From CAWUKT01 sp964352215 (GTDB lineage Bacteria; Bacteroidota; Bacteroidia; J057; JADKCL01): DNA of 64,000 nt. This document shows positions 36,089-44,924 of the stretch, one piece after another. The position numbers were made by a program, and so were the translations under genes. Under the pieces are notes generated by a model. It was not told where the DNA came from and made no database searches. It worked only from the letters and a program-made list of their open reading frames with translations. How positions within the stretch are numbered: position 1 is the first letter of the stretch; every line of letters begins with the position of its first letter. The stretch spans positions 1 through 64,000 of the forward strand of contig CAYGRE010000004.1 of NCBI GenBank assembly GCA_964352215.1, in the 5' to 3' direction.

Positions 36089-36159
36089 GAATCCCCATCC
36101 CGGTGTAGGAATCCCCATCCCGGTGTAGGCATCACCATCCCGGTGCAAGCATCACGATG
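36080..36159 (+). repeat. 20-bp tandem repeat, four copies, spanning a stop codon
   Basis: Four 20-base units of the type CCGGTGTAGGAATCCCCATC. The first two are identical, the third differs at two positions and the fourth at about five. The TAG that ends the NeuD-like gene is part of unit 1. Confidence 0.92.
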
Positions 36160-36281
36160 CCCCTCTAAATCTCAGTGTATCTCGTACCGATCAGCAACCG
36201 TTTTTGACCGGTTAGGGCCAGAATCTCAATATGGGTACTGCATAGCATTATCTTGATGTCCAAAGATTTACCCTAATCCCA

Positions 36282-39119
36282 ATGCGAGACAAGCCGTTCC
36301 GAAACATCTTGCTGATCAAAAACAAGGTCCTGATTCCTGGACTTCTGATTCTCTCCTCCATCAATCCATGGAGTCAGCAAGCCAATGCAAGCCACGTCCG
36401 TGGCCTGGAAATATCCTATGAATGCATCGGAACCTGTACCGTCAGGGTTCACCAACGAGCCTATACAGATTGTGGCGCTTCAGTTTCGGCAGTCTTTGCC
36501 AACAGCGTCAACTGGCAGGTCAGTGGTCCTTGTCCTGCCCCCACCGCCACCGGTTCGGCATCCCCGGTTCTGACTACGGAAATCACCCCCATCTGCCCTG
36601 CTTCAGGTACCAACTGCACCAACCAAGGCAGTTTCGTCGGGGTTCAGTTGGAAGACAATTACCGGGATTTTGACTACTGCAGCCTGGTCCCGAATTGCAT
36701 TGCTACCGTGAATTTCTCAACCTGCTGCCGAAACCCAGCTGTCAACAACGTAGCCCAAAATTCCGCTCTTTTTTTGGGATCTCTTACCCTCAATGGCACC
36801 CTGAGCAATTGTAACAGTTCTCCCGAATTCGCCTCCCCTGCCAATCCGTTTTTCTGTGCTTCGCAACCCTTTCAATTAGACATGGGGGCTTATGATCCAG
36901 ATGGAGATTCCCTTTCTTACAGCCTTGGTCCCTGCTATGCCCAAATCAATACCCCTTGCATCTACGTCCCCTCCTTTACCCCCAATGCTCCCCTCGGACC
37001 AAGCTGGGCGGTAAATCTGGATCCCCATACAGGCAATTTTACCGCCATTCCTCAACCTGGGAATTTCCTCACCGCCATTGCCTGCGTTTATGTTACCGAA
37101 TGGCGTAACGGGGTCCTGATCGGCACAAATTCCAGAGATTTCACCCTTACCACTATTCCCTGCTCGGGAAATACAATGCCCGCCTTCGGTGCCTACCAAA
37201 ATATCACTGGCGGGGTACAGACGAGCCCGGATGTTTTCGAACTCTGTCCCGGATCAACGCTGTCGTTTGACATTCCGGTCGTGGACAGCGATCCCGGTCA
37301 GACCCAGGCCCTTTCCTGGGACAGCCATATTGCCGGAGCCAGTTTCTACCAGACCGGCAATCCTGCGGTTCAGAATACCATCACCGGCAACAATCCGAGC
37401 GGTCATTTCACCTTTACTCCCACCAGCAATGGGCAATACTCCTTTCTCCTCTCCACCGAAGACGATGCCTGTCCCATCTATGGAGAATCGCAAAAGCTGA
37501 TTCTGATCAATGTCACCACCCCAACCCCCGCGGTAGCCACGGTCACCGGGTGCAATACCGTACAGTTTCAAGCGGCCGGATGCGGCGGCCAGGCTCCTTA
37601 TACTTATGTCTGGTCTGGCGCCGCCGGACTCTCCAGCACCAGCAACAACTTCAGCTATAGCTACCCCGGAGCGGGCAGCTACCCCTGGCAATGCATCATC
37701 ACCGATGCCAATTCAGTGGCCGACACCATCCTTGACACCCTCGTCCTTTCCCTACCCTTTCCTGGCACCCTCATTCCCGGCCCCGACACCCTTGACCACT
37801 GCCCCAGCCAAAATATCACCATACAAGGAGCACCCGGACTCGCCACTTACCTATGGTCAAATGGAGCCACGACCCCTTCAGCTTCATTCAGCACAGACGG
37901 CTGGCATTCCCTGACCGCAATTGACAGCGCGGGATGTACTTACACCGATTCTGTGTACCTCAATTCCATCCCCACCGCATTCAGCAGTATCATCACCAGC
38001 AGTCCTTCCCTACAATTAGATCCCTGCAACGGCCAGTCAAATATTATTTTTTCGACCTCGGGAACTTATCCGGGCTATCTCTGGTCCAATGGCGTCACCA
38101 ACCAAACCAATGTCGTGACCCAACCGGGGAACTATGGCCTTACCGTCACCGATGCCAATGGATGTCTGACCCAGGATTCCGTGGATGTCACCATCACCGG
38201 GACCAATTTGTACGGCACCATCACCACAAGCACCCAGACTCCTCTTGCCTACCAGAAAGTATATTTGGTCAATTACAATCCAGTTGATGGCACCCTGAAT
38301 GGAGTAGATACTGTCCTGACTGACCAAAACGGCTTCTACTACTTCTGCGGCCTCAATACCATCACCTCCTATTTTGTCAAAGCAGCCCCGGATTCGGCGG
38401 ATTACCCCAACGAAATCCCCACTTATGCCGACAGCAGCCTGGTCTGGAACAATGCGACTCCGTTCTATACGGCCACCGCTGGTCCCTATCAGGTGGACTT
38501 CTCCACCATTGGTGGTCCCAACCCAGGTGGACCCGGATTCATCGGTGGGCTGATCAGTCAGGGGGCTAATAAGAACAATGGCCCCGGTGATCCGGTGGCA
38601 GGTCTGCGCGTATTCCTTGTCGATGCCAGTACCGAGGCGGTAGTGGGTTTTTCCGACACCGATTCCAATGGTTACTTCTCAATTGGCAATCTGCCCTACG
38701 GCACCTATAAAGTGGTCCCTGACCAGCCTTATGTCGATGAAACCAATGTTCCCGAGATCACACTGAACAGCAGCAATGCCCAACCTGACAGCCTGGACTT
38801 CCGGCTTTTCAGCACCCACCTAGACCTTTACCTTCCCACTCTGCTCAACCCTTCTGCTTCGGCATTCACCTTCACCGTCAGTCCCAACCCGGTGGCCGAA
38901 CACGCCTATCTACAGCTCGATCTGCATGAAATTCAGACCCTGAAAATTGATCTCTATGATATTCATGGGAAGAAGTTGAGCACATTGTTCGAAGGGAATT
39001 TACAGGCCGGTCAGTACCAGCAAAGCTGGCAACCACAAGAAGCAGCAGGTATCTATTTCATCCGGCTGGAAGGGAATGGCGTTTCCCAAATGCACAAAAT
39101 CATTCTTATCGGAAATTGA
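36282..39119 (+). CDS. large T9SS-exported surface protein of the SH..G..ISYEC type (paralogue A)
   Basis: This 945-residue secreted protein begins its mature part with ASHVRGLEISYECIGTCTVR, the opening of a large family of Bacteroidota surface proteins that often carry gliding or T9SS C-termini. It continues with the disulfide-rich CRNP and CNSS segments and the cadherin-like turn AYDPDGDSLSYSLGPC. Ig/PKD-like repeats follow (PYTYVWSGAAGLSSTSNN and others), then two SdrD-B-like or collagen-binding-like domains (VYLVNYNPVDGTLNG..VLTDQNGFYYFCGL; LRVFLVDASTEAVVGFSDTD). A T9SS type A sorting domain ends it (VSPNPVAEHAYLQLDL to KIILIGN). It is probably an adhesin or matrix component. The next gene encodes a paralogue with the same order of domains. 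Confidence 0.88.
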   Translation: MRDKPFRNILLIKNKVLIPGLLILSSINPWSQQANASHVRGLEISYECIGTCTVRVHQRAYTDCGASVSAVFANSVNWQVSGPCPAPTATGSASPVLTTEITPICPASGTNCTNQGSFVGVQLEDNYRDFDYCSLVPNCIATVNFSTCCRNPAVNNVAQNSALFLGSLTLNGTLSNCNSSPEFASPANPFFCASQPFQLDMGAYDPDGDSLSYSLGPCYAQINTPCIYVPSFTPNAPLGPSWAVNLDPHTGNFTAIPQPGNFLTAIACVYVTEWRNGVLIGTNSRDFTLTTIPCSGNTMPAFGAYQNITGGVQTSPDVFELCPGSTLSFDIPVVDSDPGQTQALSWDSHIAGASFYQTGNPAVQNTITGNNPSGHFTFTPTSNGQYSFLLSTEDDACPIYGESQKLILINVTTPTPAVATVTGCNTVQFQAAGCGGQAPYTYVWSGAAGLSSTSNNFSYSYPGAGSYPWQCIITDANSVADTILDTLVLSLPFPGTLIPGPDTLDHCPSQNITIQGAPGLATYLWSNGATTPSASFSTDGWHSLTAIDSAGCTYTDSVYLNSIPTAFSSIITSSPSLQLDPCNGQSNIIFSTSGTYPGYLWSNGVTNQTNVVTQPGNYGLTVTDANGCLTQDSVDVTITGTNLYGTITTSTQTPLAYQKVYLVNYNPVDGTLNGVDTVLTDQNGFYYFCGLNTITSYFVKAAPDSADYPNEIPTYADSSLVWNNATPFYTATAGPYQVDFSTIGGPNPGGPGFIGGLISQGANKNNGPGDPVAGLRVFLVDASTEAVVGFSDTDSNGYFSIGNLPYGTYKVVPDQPYVDETNVPEITLNSSNAQPDSLDFRLFSTHLDLYLPTLLNPSASAFTFTVSPNPVAEHAYLQLDLHEIQTLKIDLYDIHGKKLSTLFEGNLQAGQYQQSWQPQEAAGIYFIRLEGNGVSQMHKIILIGN

Positions 39120-39121
39120 TC

Positions 39122-42040
39122 ATGGAGCAAATCAACCACACAAACCACCGCAGATGGACCAACTATTCAATCCCAATGGACTCTCACCAGGAAATTCGAG
39201 TAGCAAAGCAGGAGGGGAAGATGGTATCCCCTGGAAGAATGAATGCAATCCAAGATGGGGAAAACATCAAGAGAGCCTTCCAGGGAATATTCCTGGCTTT
39301 GGTCTTCCTTTTTCTCATTCCCCCTCAAAGCAAAGCCTCCCATACCTGGGGGTTTGAGATGACCTATGAATGCCTTTCCAGTTGCTCAGTGCGGGTCTAC
39401 CTGCGCGGGATCAGACACTGTGGTGGAGCATCCGGAGCCATTGCCTACAATCCAACCATTGTCCCAAGTGCTCCCAATTGCCCCCCCTTGACACCTGTGG
39501 GACCTACCTCCCAACTCAGAACCTGGGATGTCACCCCGCTTTGCCCGTCCCAAGCATCCGAATGTGATACCGTTGGCGTTCAGGTCATAAGTGTCGAGTA
39601 CCACGAATATTACCGGGACTATTCCTTCTGCAACAACAATTCCGGCTGTGACTACAACTTCGAATACCAATCCTGTTGCCGAACCTATGCCAGCACTGTG
39701 TTTGAGAATAACAGCCTGGGGTGGGCGCTCAATCTGGAAGTGAAAACCGGCCTGCCTACCTGTAACAGTTCCCCGATATACAATACCGATTGGGAAATCA
39801 TTCTCGTTCAAAATGATTTTGTGAGAGACCTGGGAGGAATCGACCCCGATGGAGATTCCCTGAGCTATGAAATGATCAAATGCCTCAGGAGTCCAAGCCA
39901 GGATGCCATTTACAAGCCGGGATTCACCCACCTGACCCCTTTAGGGCCACATTGCGACCTGGAATTGGATCCCGTCACTGGAAACCTGTTCGGTCATTTC
40001 TATTCCACGGCCAATTTTGCCACCTTTTTCTGTGTCGAGATCACTGAATGGAGAAATGGTAGCATTGTTGGCCAGACAACCCGCGACCTGCTCATTTCCC
40101 CTCTGCTCACAAGTCCCAATCAACTACCCCGGATCAACCCCTATAGCAATATCAGTGGCGGAGCCGAAACATCCCCCGACCAATTTACCATGTGCCTGGG
40201 CTCAACCCTTTCATTTGACATACCGACATCTGACCCTGACCCGAACTCATCGCTCCGTATTTGGTGGAACCAGGGTATCAGCAATGCCACCTTTAGCGAT
40301 GCCCTGAACAGCCAGGTCAATGACACCATTAGCGGCCCAGCTCCCATTGGAAGATTTGAGTTTACCCCGACCAATCCCGGAACTTATTATTTCCAAACCA
40401 GGCTGGAAGACGATGCCTGCCCCTATACAGGCGCACAGGAGAAAACCATTGTCATCCATGTAGCCAATACTCCCCGTCTGACCTCCCAACTCCAATCCTG
40501 CAATGAGGTCCACCTCTCAGCTTTTTCCTGTGGCACTCCTCCCTATACCTACCAATGGTCGGGGGATGCTGGTCTTAGTGGAAACGGGATCCAGGCTGCC
40601 ATTACCTACCAACTACAAGGCACCTATACCTACCAATGCATCGTCACCGATGCCAATCAATCGCAAACGACCTTGATTGACTCCATTACCATCCCCTATT
40701 CCATTGCCCAACCGATCATTGATGGACCGGATACGATCACTGGATGCCTGGGCGCTGCCCTGCAAGTCAATGCCCTGAGTGGCTTCACCAACTACCAGTG
40801 GTCCAATGGTTTTACCGGCACCACCGCCAATGTGATTTCCAATGGGTGGCTGGTGCTGGAAGCAGAACTACCTTCCGGTTGCAGAATTCTGGACAGCGCA
40901 TTTATTCAATTTGCTCCTGCGGTGAATGCCCAGATCATTCAGGCCAGTGGCACTCCAACCATTGATCAATGCAATGGCTCCCTCACTGCAACCCTGACCG
41001 CCTCCGGCAACTACACTGCCTACAGTTGGAGCAATGGCTCCAGTGCCACCCAAATCACGGTTAATCAACCAGGTGTCTACCATGTCACCGCCATGACTCC
41101 CAGCGGGTGTACCGAAACCGACAGCTTTGAGGTTGGCTTCGTACCTCCTGACATTTACGGACAGGTCAGGACCTCTACCAATACTCTGCTCTCCAATGAG
41201 AGAGTCTATCTGATCAAGTACAATGGCAATTCACAATTGTTGGAGAAGGTTGATTCCACCATGACCGATCAGGATGGGTTCTATTATTTCTGCAACCTGA
41301 ATTCTACGGCTGCTTACTATGTGCAGGCCCACCCCAGTACAGTCAACTTCCCCGGTGAACTCGTTACCTATGGCGGCGGGGTGATGGTTTGGAATGAAAC
41401 CTTTCCCCTTTATCCGTCCACCCTCGGCCCCCAACAAGCCGATTTCAATACCCTGCCCAAGTTCCTGACCGGAGGAACCGGCAGCATTGGAGGTCAGGTT
41501 CTGTCTTCCCAAAGCGGCAACCCTGTTTCCGGCCTGCGGATTTTTCTCGTCCTGAACAACCAGGCCATTGTAGGCTACCGCGATACAGATGCAAATGGAG
41601 AATTCTCCTTCGGGATTCTCCCTACATCCAATTATACCCTGGTTCCCGACCGCCCCTATGTCGACCACATCATGGTTCCCCAGATAGCCCTCTTCCCACC
41701 GAATACCGCCCAGGACAGCCTGAATCTCCGATTGCATCCAACTTTCCTGGAATTGGTGACTCCGACTGCCCTTCAAGCTGCCATCCCGGCCCTGAATTTC
41801 TCGGTCAACCCCAATCCGACCCATCGAAATACAACCCTCAAACTTGACCTTCCCGAACCCGGCCCAGTCAAAATTGAGGTATTTGACATCCGGGGCAACT
41901 CCCAGGGAATCCTCTTTTCCGGCCAATTACCAGCCGGAACCTGGAGCTACCCATGGGAATCCAGCCTCTCAGCCGGCCTGTATTTCCTCAAGGTTTCCAC
42001 AAGGGATGCTCAAGAGGTACAAAAGCTCCTCCTTCAGTAA
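39122..42040 (+). CDS. large T9SS-exported surface protein, paralogue B of the 36282 product
   Basis: The product has 972 residues from ATG 39122, two bases after the previous stop. A long N-terminal region of about 55 residues precedes the hydrophobic signal segment (GIFLALVFLFLIPPQSKAS), so a later Met (39176 or beyond) may be the true start. The mature protein opens SHTWGFEMTYECLSSCSVRV and follows the same domain order as the upstream paralogue: Cys-rich part, IDPDGDSLSYEMIKC, PKD-like PYTYQWSGDAGLSGNG, SdrD-B-like VYLIKYNGNSQLLEK, LRIFLVLNNQAIVGYRDTDA, and a type A T9SS domain (VNPNPTHRNTTLKLDL). The pair looks like an old tandem duplication. A strong terminator follows. Confidence 0.87.
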   Translation: MEQINHTNHRRWTNYSIPMDSHQEIRVAKQEGKMVSPGRMNAIQDGENIKRAFQGIFLALVFLFLIPPQSKASHTWGFEMTYECLSSCSVRVYLRGIRHCGGASGAIAYNPTIVPSAPNCPPLTPVGPTSQLRTWDVTPLCPSQASECDTVGVQVISVEYHEYYRDYSFCNNNSGCDYNFEYQSCCRTYASTVFENNSLGWALNLEVKTGLPTCNSSPIYNTDWEIILVQNDFVRDLGGIDPDGDSLSYEMIKCLRSPSQDAIYKPGFTHLTPLGPHCDLELDPVTGNLFGHFYSTANFATFFCVEITEWRNGSIVGQTTRDLLISPLLTSPNQLPRINPYSNISGGAETSPDQFTMCLGSTLSFDIPTSDPDPNSSLRIWWNQGISNATFSDALNSQVNDTISGPAPIGRFEFTPTNPGTYYFQTRLEDDACPYTGAQEKTIVIHVANTPRLTSQLQSCNEVHLSAFSCGTPPYTYQWSGDAGLSGNGIQAAITYQLQGTYTYQCIVTDANQSQTTLIDSITIPYSIAQPIIDGPDTITGCLGAALQVNALSGFTNYQWSNGFTGTTANVISNGWLVLEAELPSGCRILDSAFIQFAPAVNAQIIQASGTPTIDQCNGSLTATLTASGNYTAYSWSNGSSATQITVNQPGVYHVTAMTPSGCTETDSFEVGFVPPDIYGQVRTSTNTLLSNERVYLIKYNGNSQLLEKVDSTMTDQDGFYYFCNLNSTAAYYVQAHPSTVNFPGELVTYGGGVMVWNETFPLYPSTLGPQQADFNTLPKFLTGGTGSIGGQVLSSQSGNPVSGLRIFLVLNNQAIVGYRDTDANGEFSFGILPTSNYTLVPDRPYVDHIMVPQIALFPPNTAQDSLNLRLHPTFLELVTPTALQAAIPALNFSVNPNPTHRNTTLKLDLPEPGPVKIEVFDIRGNSQGILFSGQLPAGTWSYPWESSLSAGLYFLKVSTRDAQEVQKLLLQ

Positions 42041-42069
42041 ATTAGTTTATTCGTTTTTATACCCCCGAC

Positions 42070-42106
42070 CGGGGCCATTCCATCTGGAGTGGCCCCGAAC
42101 TTTTTT
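42070..42106 (+). terminator. Rho-independent terminator
   Basis: A 13-bp stem with one G-T wobble (CGGGGCCATTCCA with TGGAGTGGCCCCG) has a two-base apparent loop (longer in practice) and is followed by AAC and six T. It ends the paralogue A/B transcription unit. Confidence 0.88.
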
Positions 42107-42156
42107 GTTCGAACTTTTCAGGTGCGATAAAGGTTGAATGAAGTAAACGATCGTAC

Positions 42157-43038
42157 ATGAAATATCTGATTACGGGAGGCTCCGGCCTGGTAGGAAGCAA
42201 GCTCATCAAAGAATTACTTGACGATGGGCATGAGGTAGTCAATCTGAGCCGCAGTTCACGCTCTTCGGATAAGAAAGGCCTGACCCAGGTGAAATGGGAT
42301 GGCAGTACGATTCCTGAATCGGTCGGCCCCGTAAATGTGGTGGTCAATCTTGCTGGAGCCAATGTAGGCCAGCGCTGGACCGAAGCCCACAAAGAACTGA
42401 TCTATTCCAGCCGGGTGAAATCCACCCGCGCCTGTGTCAAATACATCAATTCCCAGGACCCAAAGCCCCAGGTTTTCATCTCCGCCTCCGGGAGCAATTA
42501 CTATGGAGACGATGAGCAAAAAGCCAAAACCGAGGAAGATGGACCCGGCACGGGATTCCTCTCCAAAGTATGTGTCGCCTGGGAAAATGAAACCAAAAAT
42601 GCGGATACCAGAACGGTGATTATGCGGATTCCGCCCATCCTGAGCACGGATGGCGGCCCGCTGGAAAAGCTCCTCACGCCGTTCAAGATGTTTGTAGGCG
42701 GCCCTACGGGTAGTGGTGACCAACCTTTTCCCTGGGCCCACCTGGACGATATCGTAAGAGCGATCCGGTTCTTTTCCGGTAAAAAAAGCACCCACGGCCC
42801 CTACAACCTGGCCGCCCCTGAAAGCGTGACCAACAAAGAATTTGCGAATACCCTGGGCAATGTTCTCCACCGCCCCAGTTTCTTCCGCATCCCCAAGTTT
42901 GCCCTGGATATTATATTCGGAGAGATGGCCGTCATTCTATGGGGAGGGCTGAATATCAATTCGGATAAGATCCAGAACGAAGGATTTGAATTCAAATTCC
43001 CCACTTTGAAGAGTGCACTGGTGGACTTGCTGGTGTAA
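42157..43038 (+). CDS. TIGR01777 family NAD(P)-dependent epimerase-like oxidoreductase
   Basis: This 293-residue protein of the extended SDR type (SDR39U1/YfcH-like) has a Rossmann motif YLITGGSGLVGSKLIKEL (residues 3-20). VVVNLAGANVGQRWTEAHKE and VFISASGSNYYGD take the places of the family's conserved middle parts, and PFPWAHLDDIVRAI is the usual lower motif. The biochemical role of the family is not established. It stands alone behind a terminator. Confidence 0.92.
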   Translation: MKYLITGGSGLVGSKLIKELLDDGHEVVNLSRSSRSSDKKGLTQVKWDGSTIPESVGPVNVVVNLAGANVGQRWTEAHKELIYSSRVKSTRACVKYINSQDPKPQVFISASGSNYYGDDEQKAKTEEDGPGTGFLSKVCVAWENETKNADTRTVIMRIPPILSTDGGPLEKLLTPFKMFVGGPTGSGDQPFPWAHLDDIVRAIRFFSGKKSTHGPYNLAAPESVTNKEFANTLGNVLHRPSFFRIPKFALDIIFGEMAVILWGGLNINSDKIQNEGFEFKFPTLKSALVDLLV

Positions 43039-43073
43039 GCTGGAGGGGCTTCAACTATACATTGCACGGCACG

Positions 43074-43110
43074 CAAAAAAAAATGACCGCTCCACGGGGC
43101 GGCCATTTCA
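43074..43110 (-). terminator. Rho-independent terminator of the 43205 gene
   Basis: Read on the minus strand, an imperfect stem (AAATGGCCGC with GCGGTCATTT) is followed by a run of about nine T. It lies 95 bp past the minus-strand stop at 43205. A-rich sequence on the plus strand means it would not serve the TIGR01777 gene as well. Confidence 0.75.
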
Positions 43111-43204
43111 AGTTTAGCGTCAATTCGATCTCAGAGTGAATTCGAATTAAGTTTATCCGATCTCAGAAGGATCTCGAATATAGAGTGAATCCGAACCGGC
43201 TCAC

Positions 43205-43750
43205 TTAAGCCGCCTGGTCCATGGGACCGTCTTCAGGGGCATTTTCATCTTCCACGGGTTCGGTCGTGGGTGTCATACCGGAACCACTCAGACGTTGGGC
43301 TTCGAAACGACGCGTAGCACGTTCGTAGAAAGGTCCAACACCAGGGATTCCGCGTTTGTAAGCCACCTTCAACAACTGATACACTTCCCGGGCATCCTTG
43401 TAAATCTTGGCACCGGCCAGGATTTTGGTATGGCGAAACATCGTAACGAGTTGCTTTGCCTCTACTTCAAGGTCTTCCATTTGCTGGTAAAGTTCCCAGA
43501 CAGCGTCCCAATCAGCTTCCGGCAAAAAACCAGGCAACAATTCCGGGAAGGCATCCACCGCATCGACGATGTCCTCCACAAACAATTTGTTGGTCCGGCT
43601 GATGGTCGGAATATTGGTACGCTCGTCCAGGCTCAATCCCACGGCAAAGGGAAGGTGGCGGCGCATCAGAGAAAGGTGGTTTTTGAGGTCTGCAACCTCA
43701 GCTGGGCTGAGGGAGACACTCTCAATCGACTTAAATAAATTGTCTGACAT
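43205..43750 (-). CDS. cytoplasmic alpha-helical protein, function unknown
   Basis: This 181-residue protein has no signal or membrane segment. It is almost entirely helical by composition (LSPAEVADLKNHLSLMRRHL, PEADWDAVWELYQQMEDLEV, AREVYQLLKVAYKRGIPGV) and ends in an acidic, Pro/Thr/Glu-rich tail (TEPVEDENAPEDGP). I do not recognise a family. It has a dedicated terminator and an AT-rich upstream region, so it is probably a real single-gene unit. Short direct repeats around CGATCTCAG lie between the gene and its terminator. Confidence 0.78.
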   Translation of the reverse strand: MSDNLFKSIESVSLSPAEVADLKNHLSLMRRHLPFAVGLSLDERTNIPTISRTNKLFVEDIVDAVDAFPELLPGFLPEADWDAVWELYQQMEDLEVEAKQLVTMFRHTKILAGAKIYKDAREVYQLLKVAYKRGIPGVGPFYERATRRFEAQRLSGSGMTPTTEPVEDENAPEDGPMDQAA

Positions 43751-43946
43751 AGTATCTACTTTTAAGGTTAAAAAATATTTAGATTGTCAGCACTCCGTGG
43801 CGTACCAACGTGCCAGGGACATCAATTACCAGTCCATTTTCCCGTGCCAAAAAGAATATTGCATAAAAATATTTTCTACCGGCCAAATTAACCACCCTCT
43901 TACCCACTGATAAACAGCCAGTTGAGAATTATTTTCAACCCACCTA

Positions 43947-43977
43947 TTGAGAGTGAATATTTTTTTGTTTATATTTG
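43947..43977 (+). promoter_or_regulatory. Bacteroidota-type promoter (TTG ... TATATTTG)
   Basis: TTG at 43947 and TATATTTG at 43970 are 20 bp apart, matching the -33/-7 arrangement of Bacteroidota promoters. Transcription would start near 43984, at the edge of the palindrome. Confidence 0.65.
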
Positions 43978-43984
43978 CATATCG

Positions 43985-44010
43985 TGCCATTATGTACTGA
44001 CATAATGGCA
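43985..44010. repeat. perfect inverted repeat, 11-bp arms, 4-base spacer
   Basis: TGCCATTATGT and its exact complement ACATAATGGCA are separated by ACTG. No T tract follows on the plus strand. Its position right at the predicted transcription start suggests an operator or a 5' hairpin rather than a terminator. Confidence 0.8.
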
Positions 44011-44107
44011 ACATCCCCCTTTTGTGCCGCTTTGTCATGCCAGAACTTGGGTTCTGTTACCTTGTTATTTGGGTGTTTTTTGGGGATTGTTCCAGGCCTG
44101 GTTAGGT

Positions 44108-44551
44108 TTATTCCAACTCAGCTTTGTGAACTTCAGGCGGGGGAAATTGGACCATTTTATAAATGCGCGTCATCGGAACCGATATATTTAAAGACTTCAA
44201 TTCAACGAATTCTTCCAACCCGACAAAGTTTTGGAATTCAGTCCAGCCTTTCTCTGTCCTTCTGAATACATCCACCTGAGGGCGATCCTGCTCCACAACT
44301 AAATATTCCATTTAAGCATCCACTGCATCAATTCGCACCTTAAGCGAGCTATCTATTATTTGACATTCCCTTCCTTCCAAAGCTACCCCAACAGCGATTG
44401 TCATATTCGCAATGATAACACTATGGCTCCTCGTCCCTCCAGACCTCGCAAAAATCTCCCCACCAAAATACTCATGCCGAACCTCATTCTCCGCTTCAAA
44501 AGCCAGGTACTCGGCTACTGTCAACTTATCATTCCCCTCAATCAAACTCAT
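44108..44551 (-). pseudogene. Uma2 family (DUF820) endonuclease-like pseudogene, internal deletion
   Basis: Two pieces lie in the same frame, separated by one TAA at 44312-44314. The first (79 codons) is the N-terminus of a Uma2 protein: LTVAEYLAFEAENEVRHEYF, then GGEIFARSGGTRSHSVIIAN and SSLKVRIDAVDA. The second is its C-terminus: MEYLVVEQDRPQVDVFRR, then GLEEFVELKSLNISVPMTRIY. The PD-(D/E)xK-like middle (PDVVVVC region and the following 50 or so residues) is missing. The gene has therefore lost its core by deletion and gained a stop. Uma2 proteins are putative nucleases scattered by gene transfer in cyanobacteria and Bacteroidota. The remnant borders a repeat-rich region. Confidence 0.82.
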
Positions 44552-44586
44552 AGACTAAAAATACAAGTTTTAACCTGTATAGGAAA

Positions 44587-44805
44587 TTACCAATTGTCAA
44601 AATACCCTTCCGGTGCCTGGGAATCCGCCTTGGGCAAGGCATGCAGGGAAACCGCGGCCAGAGGCAGACGATGGATTTCCATTGCCCCCGAAGTTGTCAG
44701 GGTGCGTGCGATGATGACTTCTCCATCCATAAGGTAAATCACCTTGAAATAAGGGATGGTGTGGGCTTTCAGGACAACGGTATCTCCGACTTTTATTGCT
44801 GCCAT
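44587..44805 (-). CDS. small YodC/DUF2158-like protein
   Basis: This is a 72-residue protein from the ATG at 44805; a longer open frame to 44904 adds a stretch with no similarity to the body. The start MAAIKVGDTVVLKAHTIPYF and later YLMDGEVIIARTLTTSGAM resemble the small barrel of YodC/DUF2158-type proteins (FKVGDVVVLKSG...). It ends in a Pro/Ala-rich tail. The function is unknown. Being short and beside a pseudogene, it may itself be decaying. Confidence 0.5.
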   Translation of the reverse strand: MAAIKVGDTVVLKAHTIPYFKVIYLMDGEVIIARTLTTSGAMEIHRLPLAAVSLHALPKADSQAPEGYFDNW

Positions 44806-44924
44806 AGCGCTAAGGTTTTGATTCAGTACGACTGTAAAATAAGGATATTCCTCAAAAGCGGGAAGGTTATTGTTAGATGACCTTACATTTTCCAATCTCT
44901 TCACTTCCGCCCGCTTTTACCTGG

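Larger units (their letters stand above)
43751..44107. other. AT-rich intergenic region with promoter and palindrome
   Basis: About 357 bases without a supported gene, more AT-rich than the flanks. It holds a good Bacteroidota promoter on the plus strand (43947-43977) and a perfect 11-bp inverted repeat just beyond the expected start of transcription. What this promoter drives is unclear, because downstream lies only the antisense strand of a pseudogene. Confidence 0.6.

Noticed and set aside
43975..44265. Plus-strand 96-codon frame downstream of the orphan promoter
   Set aside because: It starts with a codon close to the promoter and is tempting, but the sequence is Cys/Leu-rich without a recognisable feature and is antisense to the Uma2 remnant.
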